Below, one piece after another: positions 35,698-44,618 of a stretch of 64,000 nucleotides of DNA. The notes under the pieces were generated by a model, which ran no database searches, was not told the origin of the DNA, and saw nothing but the letters and a program-made list of their open reading frames with translations. The position numbers and the translations under genes are program-made. Source of the stretch: Lentibacillus sp. JNUCC-1 (GTDB taxonomy: Bacteria; Bacillota; Bacilli; Bacillales; Amphibacillaceae); NCBI RefSeq assembly GCF_009741735.1, contig NZ_WHOH01000001.1, positions 558,001 through 622,000 on the forward strand, given 5' to 3'. Every line of letters starts with the position of its first letter. The stretch's first letter is position 1.

Positions 35698-36303
35698 TCA
35701 TTGGGAGGTGTCCTCTTCCTTAATCGGATAGGCATAGGTCACAAATCGGTCAGGTGCACTGCCGACAAAGTCAAATGGATAGCAGGTTGTGACGACCAGC
35801 GCTTCTTCACCCATTTTCCGGATCACGGAGGTATCGTTTTCAGGAACGATTTCCGTTTCTCTGATTTCATATGTATAGGTGCCATACGGGGTTTTAACTG
35901 TGTACCTGTCACCTATTTCTATTTGATCGAATTGACGGAAGACGGTATCCCGATGGCCGGACAGCACAATTTGTTCATTTTGACCGGGGTAAACGGAATT
36001 GGATAAATGTCCTACACCTTGTTTGAGTGCTTCAGCATCTGTTCCTTCCACAATGGGCAGCGTTTTGCCCAGTTTGGGTATTTCCAGTGTGGCAAAAGCA
36101 GTACCGTCTTCAGCTTCAAAATCGTAAGGATCGAAAAGGCTGTCACCAATAGGCTGTTCGGCTTTTTTGGCGTATTGTTCTATTGTCTTCTCTGCTTGTT
36201 CCAAGGATTGTTTTTGGGCTTTTTCGTGTTCCATATACTGATAGCCAAACACAGCAATCAATATAAGCCCTGCTACAATAAGCAATTGACTGAACAGCTT
36301 CAT
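35698..36303 (-). CDS. Sortase (class D-like)
   Basis: A 201-residue membrane-anchored transpeptidase that links proteins to the cell wall. An N-terminal helix (residues 5-22) is followed by the sortase barrel with catalytic His117 (LSGHRDTVF), Cys174 (LVVTTCYPF) and Arg186 (PDRFV). The PKLGKTLPIVEGTD entry strand and the size fit class D sortases of Bacillaceae. No protein with an LPxTx sorting signal is encoded nearby in this window, so its substrate lies elsewhere. Confidence 0.9.
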   Translation of the reverse strand: MKLFSQLLIVAGLILIAVFGYQYMEHEKAQKQSLEQAEKTIEQYAKKAEQPIGDSLFDPYDFEAEDGTAFATLEIPKLGKTLPIVEGTDAEALKQGVGHLSNSVYPGQNEQIVLSGHRDTVFRQFDQIEIGDRYTVKTPYGTYTYEIRETEIVPENDTSVIRKMGEEALVVTTCYPFDFVGSAPDRFVTYAYPIKEEDTSQ

Positions 36304-36365
36304 ACCCTCACCTCACCCGCGTGTTATACCTATTCTAACACAAAAACAGATATTGTCATCACCGG

Positions 36366-37613
36366 TTAATAATTCGGAGCGGGTCTTTGCACGTGGGTTT
36401 CGCGTTTATCTTCAGTTTTACTGATCACAGTGGTTCCGACAAGGTCACCGGCAACGTTTGTACCGGTTGCTCCCATGCCGACGAGCGCGTCAATCGACGT
36501 CAAGAGCGCCACCACTTCAATTGGAAGTCCCGCCTGGCTGAACACCGTCGCGATCATAATGATGCCCGCACCCGGTACACCAGCAGTGCCAATGGTGGCA
36601 AGCGTTCCGACAATGACAATTTCAATCATGTTGGTGAATGAAAAACTGGTTGACATCACATTTGCCGCAAATACGACAGATACACCAACCCTGATCGCTG
36701 CCCCATCCATATTAATGGTAGCACCGAGCGGCAGACTAAAACCGTACAATCCTTGATTGAGCTTCAGCCGCTCAGCAGCATTCAGCGTAAGTGGCAATGT
36801 GCCTGAGCTGCTCTGTGTGACAAATGCTGTAAGAATTGGGGTGCGCGCATGTTTTAAAAAGTTGCCAAGCTTGATGCCAAACACCTTTAAAATAAGAACA
36901 TATATGAGCAATTGGGCAAAGATCGCCAAGTAAAAGACGAGTACCATGGACCCCAATGAGGTTAAAGTATCAAGTCCCTGTGACCCTACCGTTTTGGCGA
37001 TAATGGCGAATATGCCAATTGGAAGATACTGCAGGACCCACCCCATCACTTTAAATGTCGCTTCATTTAAACCATCTGCCACACGATACAGCAGATCTCC
37101 GGCTTCACGCGTTTTTTCCTGCCCGCGCAGCACAGCAATTGCCACACCAAATACAAGCGCAGTGAAAATAATGCCCAGAAGATTAAAATCTCCAAAAGCA
37201 GAAACGATGTTTTCCGGGACGATGTTAAGGAGCACTTCTGAGATCGCAGGGTTTTCCGGCACTTCAACCGACTCGGACGGATCAAGCGACAGCCCTTTTC
37301 CAGGGTTAAACAGACTGGCAACACCCAGCGCAATCACAATCGCGATGGCGGATGTGGTTAAATAGTACAGAAAAACCTTACCGCCCATGCGCGCAAGGTT
37401 GGTTATTTTCGACTGATTGATTCCCACAATAATGGTAAACAATATAAGCGGGATGATCAGGAATTTTAACAGTCTGATCAAAAGATCGCCGAGCGGGCTA
37501 ATGACAGCGGCATCCTCCCCAAACAAAAACCCTGCAGCAACACCGAGCACCAGGGCAATTGAAATTTTGATAATTAAAGACGCCTCTATGTATGTTGTCC
37601 ATATTTTTTTCAT
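36366..37613 (-). CDS. Dicarboxylate/amino acid:cation symporter (DAACS)
   Basis: A 415-residue Na+ or H+-coupled symporter of the GltP/DctA family for glutamate, aspartate or C4-dicarboxylates. Signature parts: RLLKFLIIPLILFTIIVGI, the serine-rich hairpin VTQSSSGTLPLTLNAAE, NMDGAAIRVGVSVVFAANV (NMDG motif), GTAGVPGAGIIM and the ligand region DALVGMGATGTNVAGDLVG. The start ATG is 12 nt after AAAGGTGG. It appears monocistronic; the repeat array B lies upstream. Confidence 0.92.
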   Translation of the reverse strand: MKKIWTTYIEASLIIKISIALVLGVAAGFLFGEDAAVISPLGDLLIRLLKFLIIPLILFTIIVGINQSKITNLARMGGKVFLYYLTTSAIAIVIALGVASLFNPGKGLSLDPSESVEVPENPAISEVLLNIVPENIVSAFGDFNLLGIIFTALVFGVAIAVLRGQEKTREAGDLLYRVADGLNEATFKVMGWVLQYLPIGIFAIIAKTVGSQGLDTLTSLGSMVLVFYLAIFAQLLIYVLILKVFGIKLGNFLKHARTPILTAFVTQSSSGTLPLTLNAAERLKLNQGLYGFSLPLGATINMDGAAIRVGVSVVFAANVMSTSFSFTNMIEIVIVGTLATIGTAGVPGAGIIMIATVFSQAGLPIEVVALLTSIDALVGMGATGTNVAGDLVGTTVISKTEDKRETHVQRPAPNY

Positions 37614-37780
37614 GAAAATGGGCCACCTTTATAAATTGACTTGAACTTCAACTTGAAATTAGTATGTGTCAAGATGACTGATTCATGTCAGTAGAAGTAC
37701 TTCTTATTATTCCCTTTGATACGTGATATCAAACCAGGTTAGGAGAGGTTGTAGATTTGGGGATGTTTAAGAGGCGTGAT

Positions 37781-37911
37781 TTATCCAGGTTTTTTTGTGT
37801 TTATCCAGAAATTATCGTGGGTTATCCGGAAATTATCATGTTTATCCAGAAAAAAGGATCAGTTATCCAGGTTTTTGGCTTTTTATCCAGAAAATGTTCC
37901 GTTTTATCCAG
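37781..37911. repeat. 20/21-nt phased array B, core TTATCCAG
   Basis: Seven cores TTATCC(A/G)G begin at 37781, 37801, 37822, 37842, 37863, 37883 and 37904. The spacing alternates 20 and 21 nt (41-nt double period). Spacers alternate loosely between GTTTTT-type and AAATTAT/AAAA-type. It lies in the gap upstream of the symporter gene and downstream of the NhaC-type gene. A third core type with the same phasing as arrays A, C, D and E. Confidence 0.8.
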
Positions 37912-37941
37912 GTTTCTAATAAATTTACCGCGTAGCTATAA

Positions 37942-37989
37942 CAGCACAAACGGCCGATCTTCATTAGAGAATCGGCCGTGCTGATTTTT
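37942..37989. terminator. Hairpin at the end of the NhaC-type gene
   Basis: AGCAC-AAA-CGGCCGAT / ATCGGCCG-T-GCT stem with a 12-nt loop, just past the stop of the NhaC-type gene. The T-run (ATTTTT) is on the plus-strand side, so termination for the minus-strand gene is less certain. Confidence 0.5.
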
Positions 37990-37994
37990 CTTCC

Positions 37995-39388
37995 TTATGC
38001 GGTCACCCGTTCTTTGGCAGTGTCTTTTTTAACAAGCAATCTGCCGGTAAAGAGTACGGTGATGACTGGACTGAGCAAACAGAAGAAAGCGAATGGCAAG
38101 TAGCTGAGCACCGGAACACCTAGAACATCGGCGATAAACACGCCGCACACGCTCCAAGGAACGAGCGGGTTGATGACAGTTCCAGCGTCTTCCATTGTTC
38201 GGGAAAGCATCTTGTTCGGCAGCTGAGCTTTTTGATAAATCGGTTTGTACGTTTCCCCAGTAAGCATGATAGACAAGTACTGCTCCCCGATCAGAACGTT
38301 GACCCCTATGGCCGTAGCAGCGGTTGACAGTACAATCGATCTGGTCTTCTGCAGTTTTTCCCCAATGGCTTGCAGAATGGCTGGAATCACACCGGTGACA
38401 AACAACAATCCGCCAAAGCCAAGTGCGAGCATCACAAGGGAGATGGTGAACAACATGCTATTAATGCCCCTTTTGTGAGCAGCGCATTAACAGGTTCAAA
38501 ACCCGTTGTCGCTGTAAAACCGTCAAACCACATGCCCCATACATCTGCAAACACAACATTACCCGATATAAGTGCAACACCGGTTGCCACAAGACTGCTT
38601 ACACCAAGTGAAACAAAAGCTGGTATGCGAAATGCGGTACATAGAATCAGGATCACAAGCGGAATCCAGGAAGCCCAGTGGATGAGACCAGTCTCAGCAA
38701 GGGCCGCCTTGTAATCCGATGCTGACGACATGGTAATGGCTTCGCTTGGTGATAAAATCGCAAAAACAATAAATGACAGGATAAAAGCCGGAATCGTTGT
38801 CAGGCTGATATGCTTGATGTGATCAAATAAGTCAACGCCAACCACTGTGGATGACAGGTTGGTGGTATCAGAGAGTGGCGACATCTTATCACCAAAGAAA
38901 GCGCCTGAAACGATTGCACCTGCTGTAATGGCAAGTGATACGTCCATTGCAGTCGCCATGCCGATGAAGGCAACACCGATTGTGGCGGTTGTCGTAAGCG
39001 AACTGCCCATCGATACACCAATAATGGCGGTCAGTGCAAATACAATCGCATAGAACCACGTGCCGCCGACAAGTGTAAAACCGCTATTGATCAAGGCCGG
39101 AATCGTGCCGCTCATCATCCAGCTACTGATCAAGATGCCGATCAGGAAGAAAAGGAATACAGCACCCATACCCGTCTTTGCCCCTTCAACCATTCCATTC
39201 TGTAAATCAGCAAATGAAATTTTACGAAGCAAGCCGTAAGCCATAATCACAAAAATACCTATTAAAATGGGAATGTGCGGAACAGTTCCAAGTCCAATGA
39301 TAAAATAACTGATCAGACCTACCGCAATAAAAAATATAAGAATTGATTCAATCAATGTTGGAACATGCTTCGGCTGAATCGGAAACAT
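37995..39388 (-). CDS. NhaC-family transporter (predicted tyrosine transporter), frame disrupted by one base
   Basis: Membrane antiporter/transporter of the NhaC family: about 464 residues once one base is added. N-terminal part (MFPIQPKHVPTLIESILIF...SGAFFGDKMSPLSDTTNL) and C-terminal part (LFTISLVMLALGFGG...QYLSIMLTGETYKPIYQK...NPLVPWSVCGVFIADVLGVP) lie in different frames. A missing G in the G4 run near 38463-38466 (reading TKGALIACC instead of TKGGINSML) explains this. ATG 39388 follows AGGAGAAGG. Two tandem T-boxes with a probable UAC specifier control it. NhaC-type YheL proteins under Tyr T-boxes were predicted as tyrosine transporters in comparative studies, so that role is favoured over Na+/H+ exchange. 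Confidence 0.85.
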
Positions 39389-39447
39389 AACCTTCTCCTC
39401 CTTCATGTTTTTCTGATAGGGCCAGGCCCTACATGTCACAATCGACA

Positions 39448-39662
39448 CAAAAAAACTCCGCCCCTGCTCGAGGGACGAAGCTGTACTCCGCGTTACCACC
39501 CTGGTTGATTGACAAACGCTCTGATAAAGAGCTGTTTCAATCCACTCATTCGTTTAATCCGTGAACCGGCATGTGTAATTTCCATACCATCCTGCCGAAG
39601 CTTGCACCAGCCGCTTCGTCTCTTCTTGCTGCCCAGATGAATGTACCCGCATGTCTTGGATT
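39448..39662 (-). ncRNA. T-box riboswitch, gene-proximal copy
   Basis: On the minus strand the conserved T-box AGGGTGGTAACGCGG spans 39502-39488. It is followed by the terminator helix (AGCTTCGTCCCT / AGGGGCGGAGT, then T7, 39482-39450). The Stem I apical pattern AGAGACGAAGC...TGGTGCAAGCTTCG lies at about 39625-39595. In the specifier loop GGAAATTACACATGCC the triplet UAC (Tyr) is the best candidate. It is nearly identical to the distal copy. Uncharged tRNA binding would favour antitermination and expression of the NhaC-type transporter. Confidence 0.9.
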
Positions 39663-39712
39663 CTGCTATTCATTTTTTCTTTTTCGGGGGCTGGCCCAGT
39701 TTAAAACAAATA

Positions 39713-39927
39713 AAAAAGCTCCGCCCCTGCTGAAGGGACGAAGCTATGCTCCGCGTTACCACCCTGGTTGATTGAACCAACGCTCTGATTAAGAGTTGTT
39801 TCAATCCACTCATTCGTTTAATCCGTGAACCGGCATGTGTAATTTCCATACCATCCTGCCGAAGCTTACACCATTCGCTTCGTCTCTTCTTGCTGCCCAG
39901 ATGAATGTACCCGCATGTCTTGGATTG
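39713..39927 (-). ncRNA. T-box riboswitch, distal copy
   Basis: T-box AGGGTGGTAACGCGG at 39765-39751, terminator helix (AGCTTCGTCCCT / AGGGGCGGAGCT, T-run) at 39746-39714, Stem I pattern AGAGACGAAGCGAATGGTG and the same specifier loop GGAAATTACACATGCC with probable UAC (Tyr). A sigma-A promoter lies directly upstream, so both T-boxes sit in one transcript with two terminators in series. Confidence 0.9.
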
Positions 39928-39953
39928 CAATATTCGTTTTGAAGTTGATTTGA

Positions 39954-39982
39954 ATTATATAACGAGGATATGTGTCTGTCAA
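39954..39982 (-). promoter_or_regulatory. Sigma-A promoter of the tandem T-box leader
   Basis: Perfect TTGACA (39982-39977), 17-nt spacer, perfect TATAAT (39959-39954) on the minus strand. It starts a leader of about 560 nt holding both T-boxes. Confidence 0.85.
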
Positions 39983-40022
39983 CACTTTTTCCAAAAGAAC
40001 TTTCAAACCACCTTTACCCATT

Positions 40023-40697
40023 TTACAAGCTGCACCACTGAATTTGCGACAGGCCTTGCTTTTCCAGAATGCCATTCGTTTTTGAAAACGGTCTGCTGCC
40101 GAAAAATCCACGGTGGGCCGATAAGGGGCTCGGGTGTGGCGACTGAACGATAAAATGCTTGGATGTATCGATCAATGCTTTTTTATCCTGTGCCGCTCTT
40201 CCCCATAAAATATACACGACAGGTGTCTCTTTACGATTGAGCGACTCGATCACCTGGTTTGTAAACGTCTCCCAGCCTTGGCCCTTATGGGAATGTGCGT
40301 TGTGTGCTCTGACGGTGAGGACTGTGTTTAGAAGCAGCACGCCCTGTTCAGCCCAGCCTCTGAGGTCACCTGTCTCAGGACGCGAACACCCAAGGTCAGC
40401 AGTCATTTCTTTAAAGATATTCACAAGTGAAGGCGGCTGTTTAACTCCTGGCTGCACAGAAAAACTTAACCCATGCGCCTGGTTTAGTCCATGATAAGGA
40501 TCTTGACCAAGTATAACCACCTTCACATCCTCAAATGAGGTTAGATGTAACGCATTAAAGATATCATGCATTTCTGGAAACACAGTTTCATAGGCATATT
40601 CACGCTTTAGAAATTCTCTAAGGGCTAAGTAATATGGCTTGGAAAATTCATCATTCAGCACGCCGGCCCAATCATTGTGTAAAATCTCTTGTGACAT
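40023..40697 (-). CDS. ung: Uracil-DNA glycosylase
   Basis: A 224-residue family-1 UDG that removes uracil from DNA. Water-activating motif [11 protein letters not shown] (Asp66), the uracil-binding [15 protein letters not shown], and the DNA-intercalation loop [13 protein letters not shown] near the C-terminus. The length matches the family. The gene is preceded by AGAGGGTTAAC. It is divergent neither in operon nor function from the T-box gene and stands alone. Confidence 0.97.
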   Translation of the reverse strand: MSQEILHNDWAGVLNDEFSKPYYLALREFLKREYAYETVFPEMHDIFNALHLTSFEDVKVVILGQDPYHGLNQAHGLSFSVQPGVKQPPSLVNIFKEMTADLGCSRPETGDLRGWAEQGVLLLNTVLTVRAHNAHSHKGQGWETFTNQVIESLNRKETPVVYILWGRAAQDKKALIDTSKHFIVQSPHPSPLSAHRGFFGSRPFSKTNGILEKQGLSQIQWCSL

Positions 40698-40737
40698 GTT
40701 AACCCTCTTTTTATCTTAGATGATTGTCGCGTACAAT

Positions 40738-41664
40738 CTAGCGTTTCAGCATATCGTGGACTTTAGCAATCTCGTCATCTGCTACGTTCATATAATAAAT
40801 TCCGTCAATCTTTGTTCCTTGCCCTTGCATCATATAACTATTCATATGTTTTCGTGTATTTTTATACCCGGAAAACATCTTTTTCATGTCATCGAAATCC
40901 ATATTTGTAGACATGTTATTACCAAGTATATCGATCATGTTATGAATCTTCGTAACAGATCCTGCCGTGGCTCCTGTGTCCACAATGGCTTCAATCACAT
41001 TGCGCTGACGTTCAGTACGGCCAAAATCCCCAGCCGGATCCTGTTTACGCATGCGCACATAGCTCATTGTCTTAGCGCCGTCCATCGTGACGTCCCCTTT
41101 TGGAAAGTCATATTTTCCGTCTTTCCAGGCAATATTGTTTTGCACCGTAATAGGACCGATTTCATCGACAAGCTCCTGCAGACCTTCCATGTTCAGACGG
41201 ACATAATAATCCAGGTCGATGTCAAGGAAGTCCTCCACAGTCGCGACAGACATATCTGCTCCGCCAAATGCATAGGCATGATTGATTTTATCTTGAAACC
41301 CTTTCCCCGCAATCATTGTTCGTGTGTCCCGCGGGATTGACACAATCTGCATGGCATCATTTTGCGGATCAAGTGACAATACCATCAGTGCATCAGACCG
41401 CCCCTTATCAGCACCACGCGCATCAACGCCGAGCAAAAGAACATTCAGTGGTTCTGATGCTTTGACTTTCTTCTTTGTTTTCGTTAAATCTATGGATTCA
41501 ATTGGTTCATGCATTTTCGTATTTACGGTATCTTTGGCTTTGCTTAAAAGCGAATAACCATACACACCTGTTCCCAACAGCAATGTCAACACCACTACAA
41601 CTGGAATAATCACCCACCGCTTTTTCAATCCTTTTTTCTTCTTGTATTCTGATCGCTTCAACAC
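40738..41664 (-). CDS. LytR-CpsA-Psr (LCP) family cell-wall ligase
   Basis: Attaches anionic glycopolymers (teichoic acids) to peptidoglycan. A basic cytoplasmic tail (KKKKGLKKR), one membrane helix (WVIIPVVVVLTLLLGTGVYGY), then the LCP domain: NVLLLGVDARGADKGRSDALMVLSLDP, VSIPRDTRT, KINHAYAFGG, and YVRMRKQDPAGDFGRTERQRNVI with the conserved Arg residues. GGAGGG lies before GTG 41664 (5 nt) and TTG 41661 (8 nt); either could be the start. About 309 residues. Monocistronic. Confidence 0.92.
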   Translation of the reverse strand: MLKRSEYKKKKGLKKRWVIIPVVVVLTLLLGTGVYGYSLLSKAKDTVNTKMHEPIESIDLTKTKKKVKASEPLNVLLLGVDARGADKGRSDALMVLSLDPQNDAMQIVSIPRDTRTMIAGKGFQDKINHAYAFGGADMSVATVEDFLDIDLDYYVRLNMEGLQELVDEIGPITVQNNIAWKDGKYDFPKGDVTMDGAKTMSYVRMRKQDPAGDFGRTERQRNVIEAIVDTGATAGSVTKIHNMIDILGNNMSTNMDFDDMKKMFSGYKNTRKHMNSYMMQGQGTKIDGIYYMNVADDEIAKVHDMLKR

Positions 41665-41800
41665 GTTTCCCTCCATTTTTCCATAGCTCGTCAAGCTTTT
41701 CCTATTTTTATAACGTTTCAACCATTATAGACGTTTGATTTACTGGTAAGTTTCAATTATATCACAAAGAATGAGAAGTTTTTACATAATTTTTGTCAAA

Positions 41801-41840
41801 AAAAGCAGATCACGCGTATGAGCTCGCATGATCTGCTTTC
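41801..41840 (-). terminator. Terminator of manA
   Basis: AAAGCAGATCA / TGATCTGCTTT 11-bp stem, followed by a T-run on the minus strand, just past the manA stop. Confidence 0.8.
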
Positions 41841-41848
41841 CAATAAAA

Positions 41849-42808
41849 TTACTGTGTTTCATGTGATACAATCATTTCCATTCGGCCCTTCAGCTCATAG
41901 CTGGCAACCGTGGCTGGCAAGATCAAATTCGTGCCTTTTTCAAGTGTGTAATCCTGCCCGTTTACCACAAGCGTTCCGGTCCCATCCAAAACACTCATAA
42001 GGATATAATCAGCCTTAACCGGTGCGGTTGCTGCTCCATCGACTTCCAAATGGTAAACCGTAAAATAGTCTGCTTGCACAAGCTTCGTCTTGGTCAATCC
42101 TTCAACGGTAACTGTTTCGTGTTCTTGTTGTTCAGCATGATGCGGATAATGGGTCACAGCAATTGATGCGTCTATATGGAGTTCTCGTTCATTGCCGTCA
42201 GCGTCTGTACGCCCGTAATCATAAACCCTATATGTAATGTCCGAACTCTGCTGTGTTTCGAGAATCACGATGCCCTTACCAATCGCATGAATGGTTCCGC
42301 TTGGGACATAAATGAAATCGCCTTTGTTTACCTTAACACGGCGCAATAAATCATCCCATTCGCCTGCTTCGACCATCTCGCGAAATTCTGACTCACTCTT
42401 CGCATGATGTCCAAACACAATTTCAGCATTATCCTCACAATCCACTACATACCAGCATTCCGTTTTGCCATACGGCTCGCCTTCAACCCTTCTTGCATAA
42501 GTGTCGTTCGGATGTACCTGGACAGATAAATCTGCATTGGCATCCAAGAGCTTCACAAGCAGCGGAAATGCTTCATTTGCTTTTTCTTTGCCAAAAAGTT
42601 CCGGATGTTCCTGCCAAACAACATTCAGGGTCTTACCCGCCAAAGCCCCATTTTCAACTTGAGAAGGCCCGTTTCTATGCGCAGAAATGATCCATGCTTC
42701 ACCTGTTTGGTCCGACGGAATGTCATAGCCAAACAAATCCTTGAGTTTATGTCCGCCCCAGATTCGCTCCTGAAAAGCGGGAGATAGTATAAGTGGTTCC
42801 TGATTCAT
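41849..42808 (-). CDS. manA: Mannose-6-phosphate isomerase, class I (short Bacillus type)
   Basis: A 319-residue zinc enzyme that interconverts mannose-6-phosphate and fructose-6-phosphate. Motifs: RIWGGHKLKDLFGY, EAWIISAHRNGPS, VQVHPNDTYA, the zinc-ligand GKTECWYVVD, and the GDFIYVPSGTIHAIGKGIVILETQQSSDITYRVYDYGR core. The length matches Firmicute ManA/Pmi. ATG 42808 follows AGGAGG; earlier in-frame starts lack a site. It is monocistronic, with array D upstream. Confidence 0.95.
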   Translation of the reverse strand: MNQEPLILSPAFQERIWGGHKLKDLFGYDIPSDQTGEAWIISAHRNGPSQVENGALAGKTLNVVWQEHPELFGKEKANEAFPLLVKLLDANADLSVQVHPNDTYARRVEGEPYGKTECWYVVDCEDNAEIVFGHHAKSESEFREMVEAGEWDDLLRRVKVNKGDFIYVPSGTIHAIGKGIVILETQQSSDITYRVYDYGRTDADGNERELHIDASIAVTHYPHHAEQQEHETVTVEGLTKTKLVQADYFTVYHLEVDGAATAPVKADYILMSVLDGTGTLVVNGQDYTLEKGTNLILPATVASYELKGRMEMIVSHETQ

Positions 42809-42929
42809 GAAAAAACCTCCTGATCGCTGCAATTTTCAAGTTACTGATAAAACCTCTTCTGTATGTAATAATACACTGCTCCAATTAAATTTGCATCTGC
42901 CAGCTATTTCAGCAGGGTGACCGGTGAAT

Positions 42930-43097
42930 GTGCATATTTGCGTACGAATGTGCATATCCGGGATTGAATGTGCATATCTGCGTACGAATGTGCATATCCG
43001 AAATTGAATGTGCATATCTGCGTATGAATGTGCATATCCGAGATTGTATGTGCATATCTGCGTACGAATGTGCATATTCGAGATTGAATGTGCATAA
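42930..43097. repeat. 20-nt phased array D, core GTGCATAT
   Basis: Nine cores at exactly 20-nt steps, 42930 to 43090. The 12-nt spacers alternate strictly: CTGCGTACGAAT type after odd cores and CCGAGATTGAAT type after even cores, making four 40-nt double units. It shares the core and period with array C, but its spacers differ. It lies upstream of manA and ends about 18 bp before the target duplication of the second IS256 element. Confidence 0.88.
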
Positions 43098-43217
43098 CTA
43101 GCCGGCAAACCCAACTGCACTAGATTATGTCCATATAATTGTGTAAAAAGAAAAGGCCATCATTAGGCCTCCTATGTTACAATATTTTCACCACAAAAAA
43201 CCGTAACGGAGGTATTA

Positions 43218-44390
43218 ATGATGACCCAAATTAATTTTACACTAAATTTTGATCAACTTAAAGAGGAAGTCATGCAATCTAGTCTGAACGACGTAATTAA
43301 ATCTTCGATCGTCGTAGTACTTAACAAATACATGGAGGAAGAAAGAAATCAATTCATGAACAACGCCTCTTACGAGCGGGACGGAGAGCGCAGTGACTAC
43401 AGAAATGGCTATTATGATAGAGACCTGGTTCTCAATATTGGTAGAATCCCTTTAAAAGTGCCTCGAACCCGAAGCGGCGAGTTTTCAACTCAAGCGTTTG
43501 AAAAATATAGTCGAAGCGATCAAGCTTTTCTACTGTCCATGGTCGAAATGGTGGTCAATGGCGTTTCAACTCGAAAAGTCTCTAAAGTCGTTGAACAACT
43601 TTGCGGTGAAAAGGTGTCAAAATCAATGGTTTCTGATTTGACAAAGGAATTAGACCCTATTATAAAAGAGTGGTCTGAAAGACCTCTAAGCACGGATTAC
43701 TATAGATATGTCTATGTTGACGCCACATATATCAAAGTCCGTGAATTCCACAAAGTCGTTTCAAAGGCAGTCTATATTGCCCTGGGTGTCAACAGTAATG
43801 ACGAGAGAGAAATCATTGGATTCAAAGTCTCCGGGGTGGAATCAAAGGCGAATTGGAGCGACTTCTTTGAATCACTGATTTCCAGGGGGCTCCATGCACC
43901 TAAGTTAATTATCTCTGATGCGCATGAAGGCCTTAAATCAGCCGTTCAAGAGAAATTTCTAGGCTCTAGCTGGCAACGCTGCACAGTTCACTTTATTAAA
44001 AACATCACAGATGCAATGCCTAAAAAAGATAGTGCGGAAGCACGCCACCACTTGAAAGAAATTTTCAAAGCTCAATCAATAGATATCTCAAGAATGCTTA
44101 AAGAAGAGTTTATAACCAAATTTGGTGACGACAAAAAATACCAGAAAGCCATTAACGTCCTTGACGAAGGCTACGAAGATGCCGTTCAGTTTTACACTGA
44201 ACCACCTGTGACTCATCGCCACATTCGGAGCACAAATGTGCTGGAGCGGATAAATGGGGAAGTTAAGAGAAGGGTCCGGGTGATTAGGATCTTTCCTAAT
44301 CCTGAATCGGCATTTAGACTGGTAGGAGCCGTTTTAAAGGATTATGATGCCTCAGTTGATTCGGGAGGGAGGAAATACTTTTATCGATGA
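43218..44390 (+). CDS. IS256-family transposase
   Basis: A 390-residue DDE transposase of a different lineage from that at 4277-5470. RSDYRNGYYDRDLVLNIGRI precedes the core; catalytic Asp in YRYVYVDATYIKV, Asp in KLIISDAHEGL, Glu in LERINGEVKRR; WQRCTVHFIKN matches the family C/H segment. GGAGG precedes two adjacent ATGs (43218, 43221). The frame is complete. Confidence 0.95.
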   Translation: MMTQINFTLNFDQLKEEVMQSSLNDVIKSSIVVVLNKYMEEERNQFMNNASYERDGERSDYRNGYYDRDLVLNIGRIPLKVPRTRSGEFSTQAFEKYSRSDQAFLLSMVEMVVNGVSTRKVSKVVEQLCGEKVSKSMVSDLTKELDPIIKEWSERPLSTDYYRYVYVDATYIKVREFHKVVSKAVYIALGVNSNDEREIIGFKVSGVESKANWSDFFESLISRGLHAPKLIISDAHEGLKSAVQEKFLGSSWQRCTVHFIKNITDAMPKKDSAEARHHLKEIFKAQSIDISRMLKEEFITKFGDDKKYQKAINVLDEGYEDAVQFYTEPPVTHRHIRSTNVLERINGEVKRRVRVIRIFPNPESAFRLVGAVLKDYDASVDSGGRKYFYR

Positions 44391-44438
44391 AAGTCCGTCC
44401 CTAGGATTTCTGTTAGTGGATACAGAGATCAACCACCA

Positions 44439-44618
44439 CCCTTGCCATTGTTTGGAGCCATGGGTGGCGGCTGGTGATAAAACACCCTCAACGGGCACCA
44501 TCCACATAACCAGTGTACCATGGCTAATCACTTCTAAGTTCCGCTGGCGGGGCTCTCTCCCCTTCAAGCGATCACTAAGAAGTGGCACAGCTGGCAAGGG
44601 CAAGCAGCTACGCTGTGG
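44439..44618 (+). other. Structured non-coding tail of IS256 copy 2
   Basis: CCCTTGCCA (44439-44447) pairs exactly with TGGCAAGGG (44592-44600). CACTTCT / AGAAGTG and GGGG / CCCC helices lie inside. The closing arm is followed by CAAGCAGCTACGCTGTGG, close to the motif in the tail of copy 1. The stem sequences differ between copies but pairing is kept, as expected of an RNA fold. Its role, if any, in transposition is unknown. Confidence 0.4.

Noticed and set aside
37995..38456. Two separate NhaC-like genes
   Set aside because: The two parts complement each other at one G4 run and the downstream part lacks its own ribosome binding site. They are one gene.
39448..39927. Tandem T-boxes as a sequence-assembly duplication
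   Set aside because: The copies differ at many positions (terminator loops, stem near 39600/39840, flanks), so they are real separate copies.
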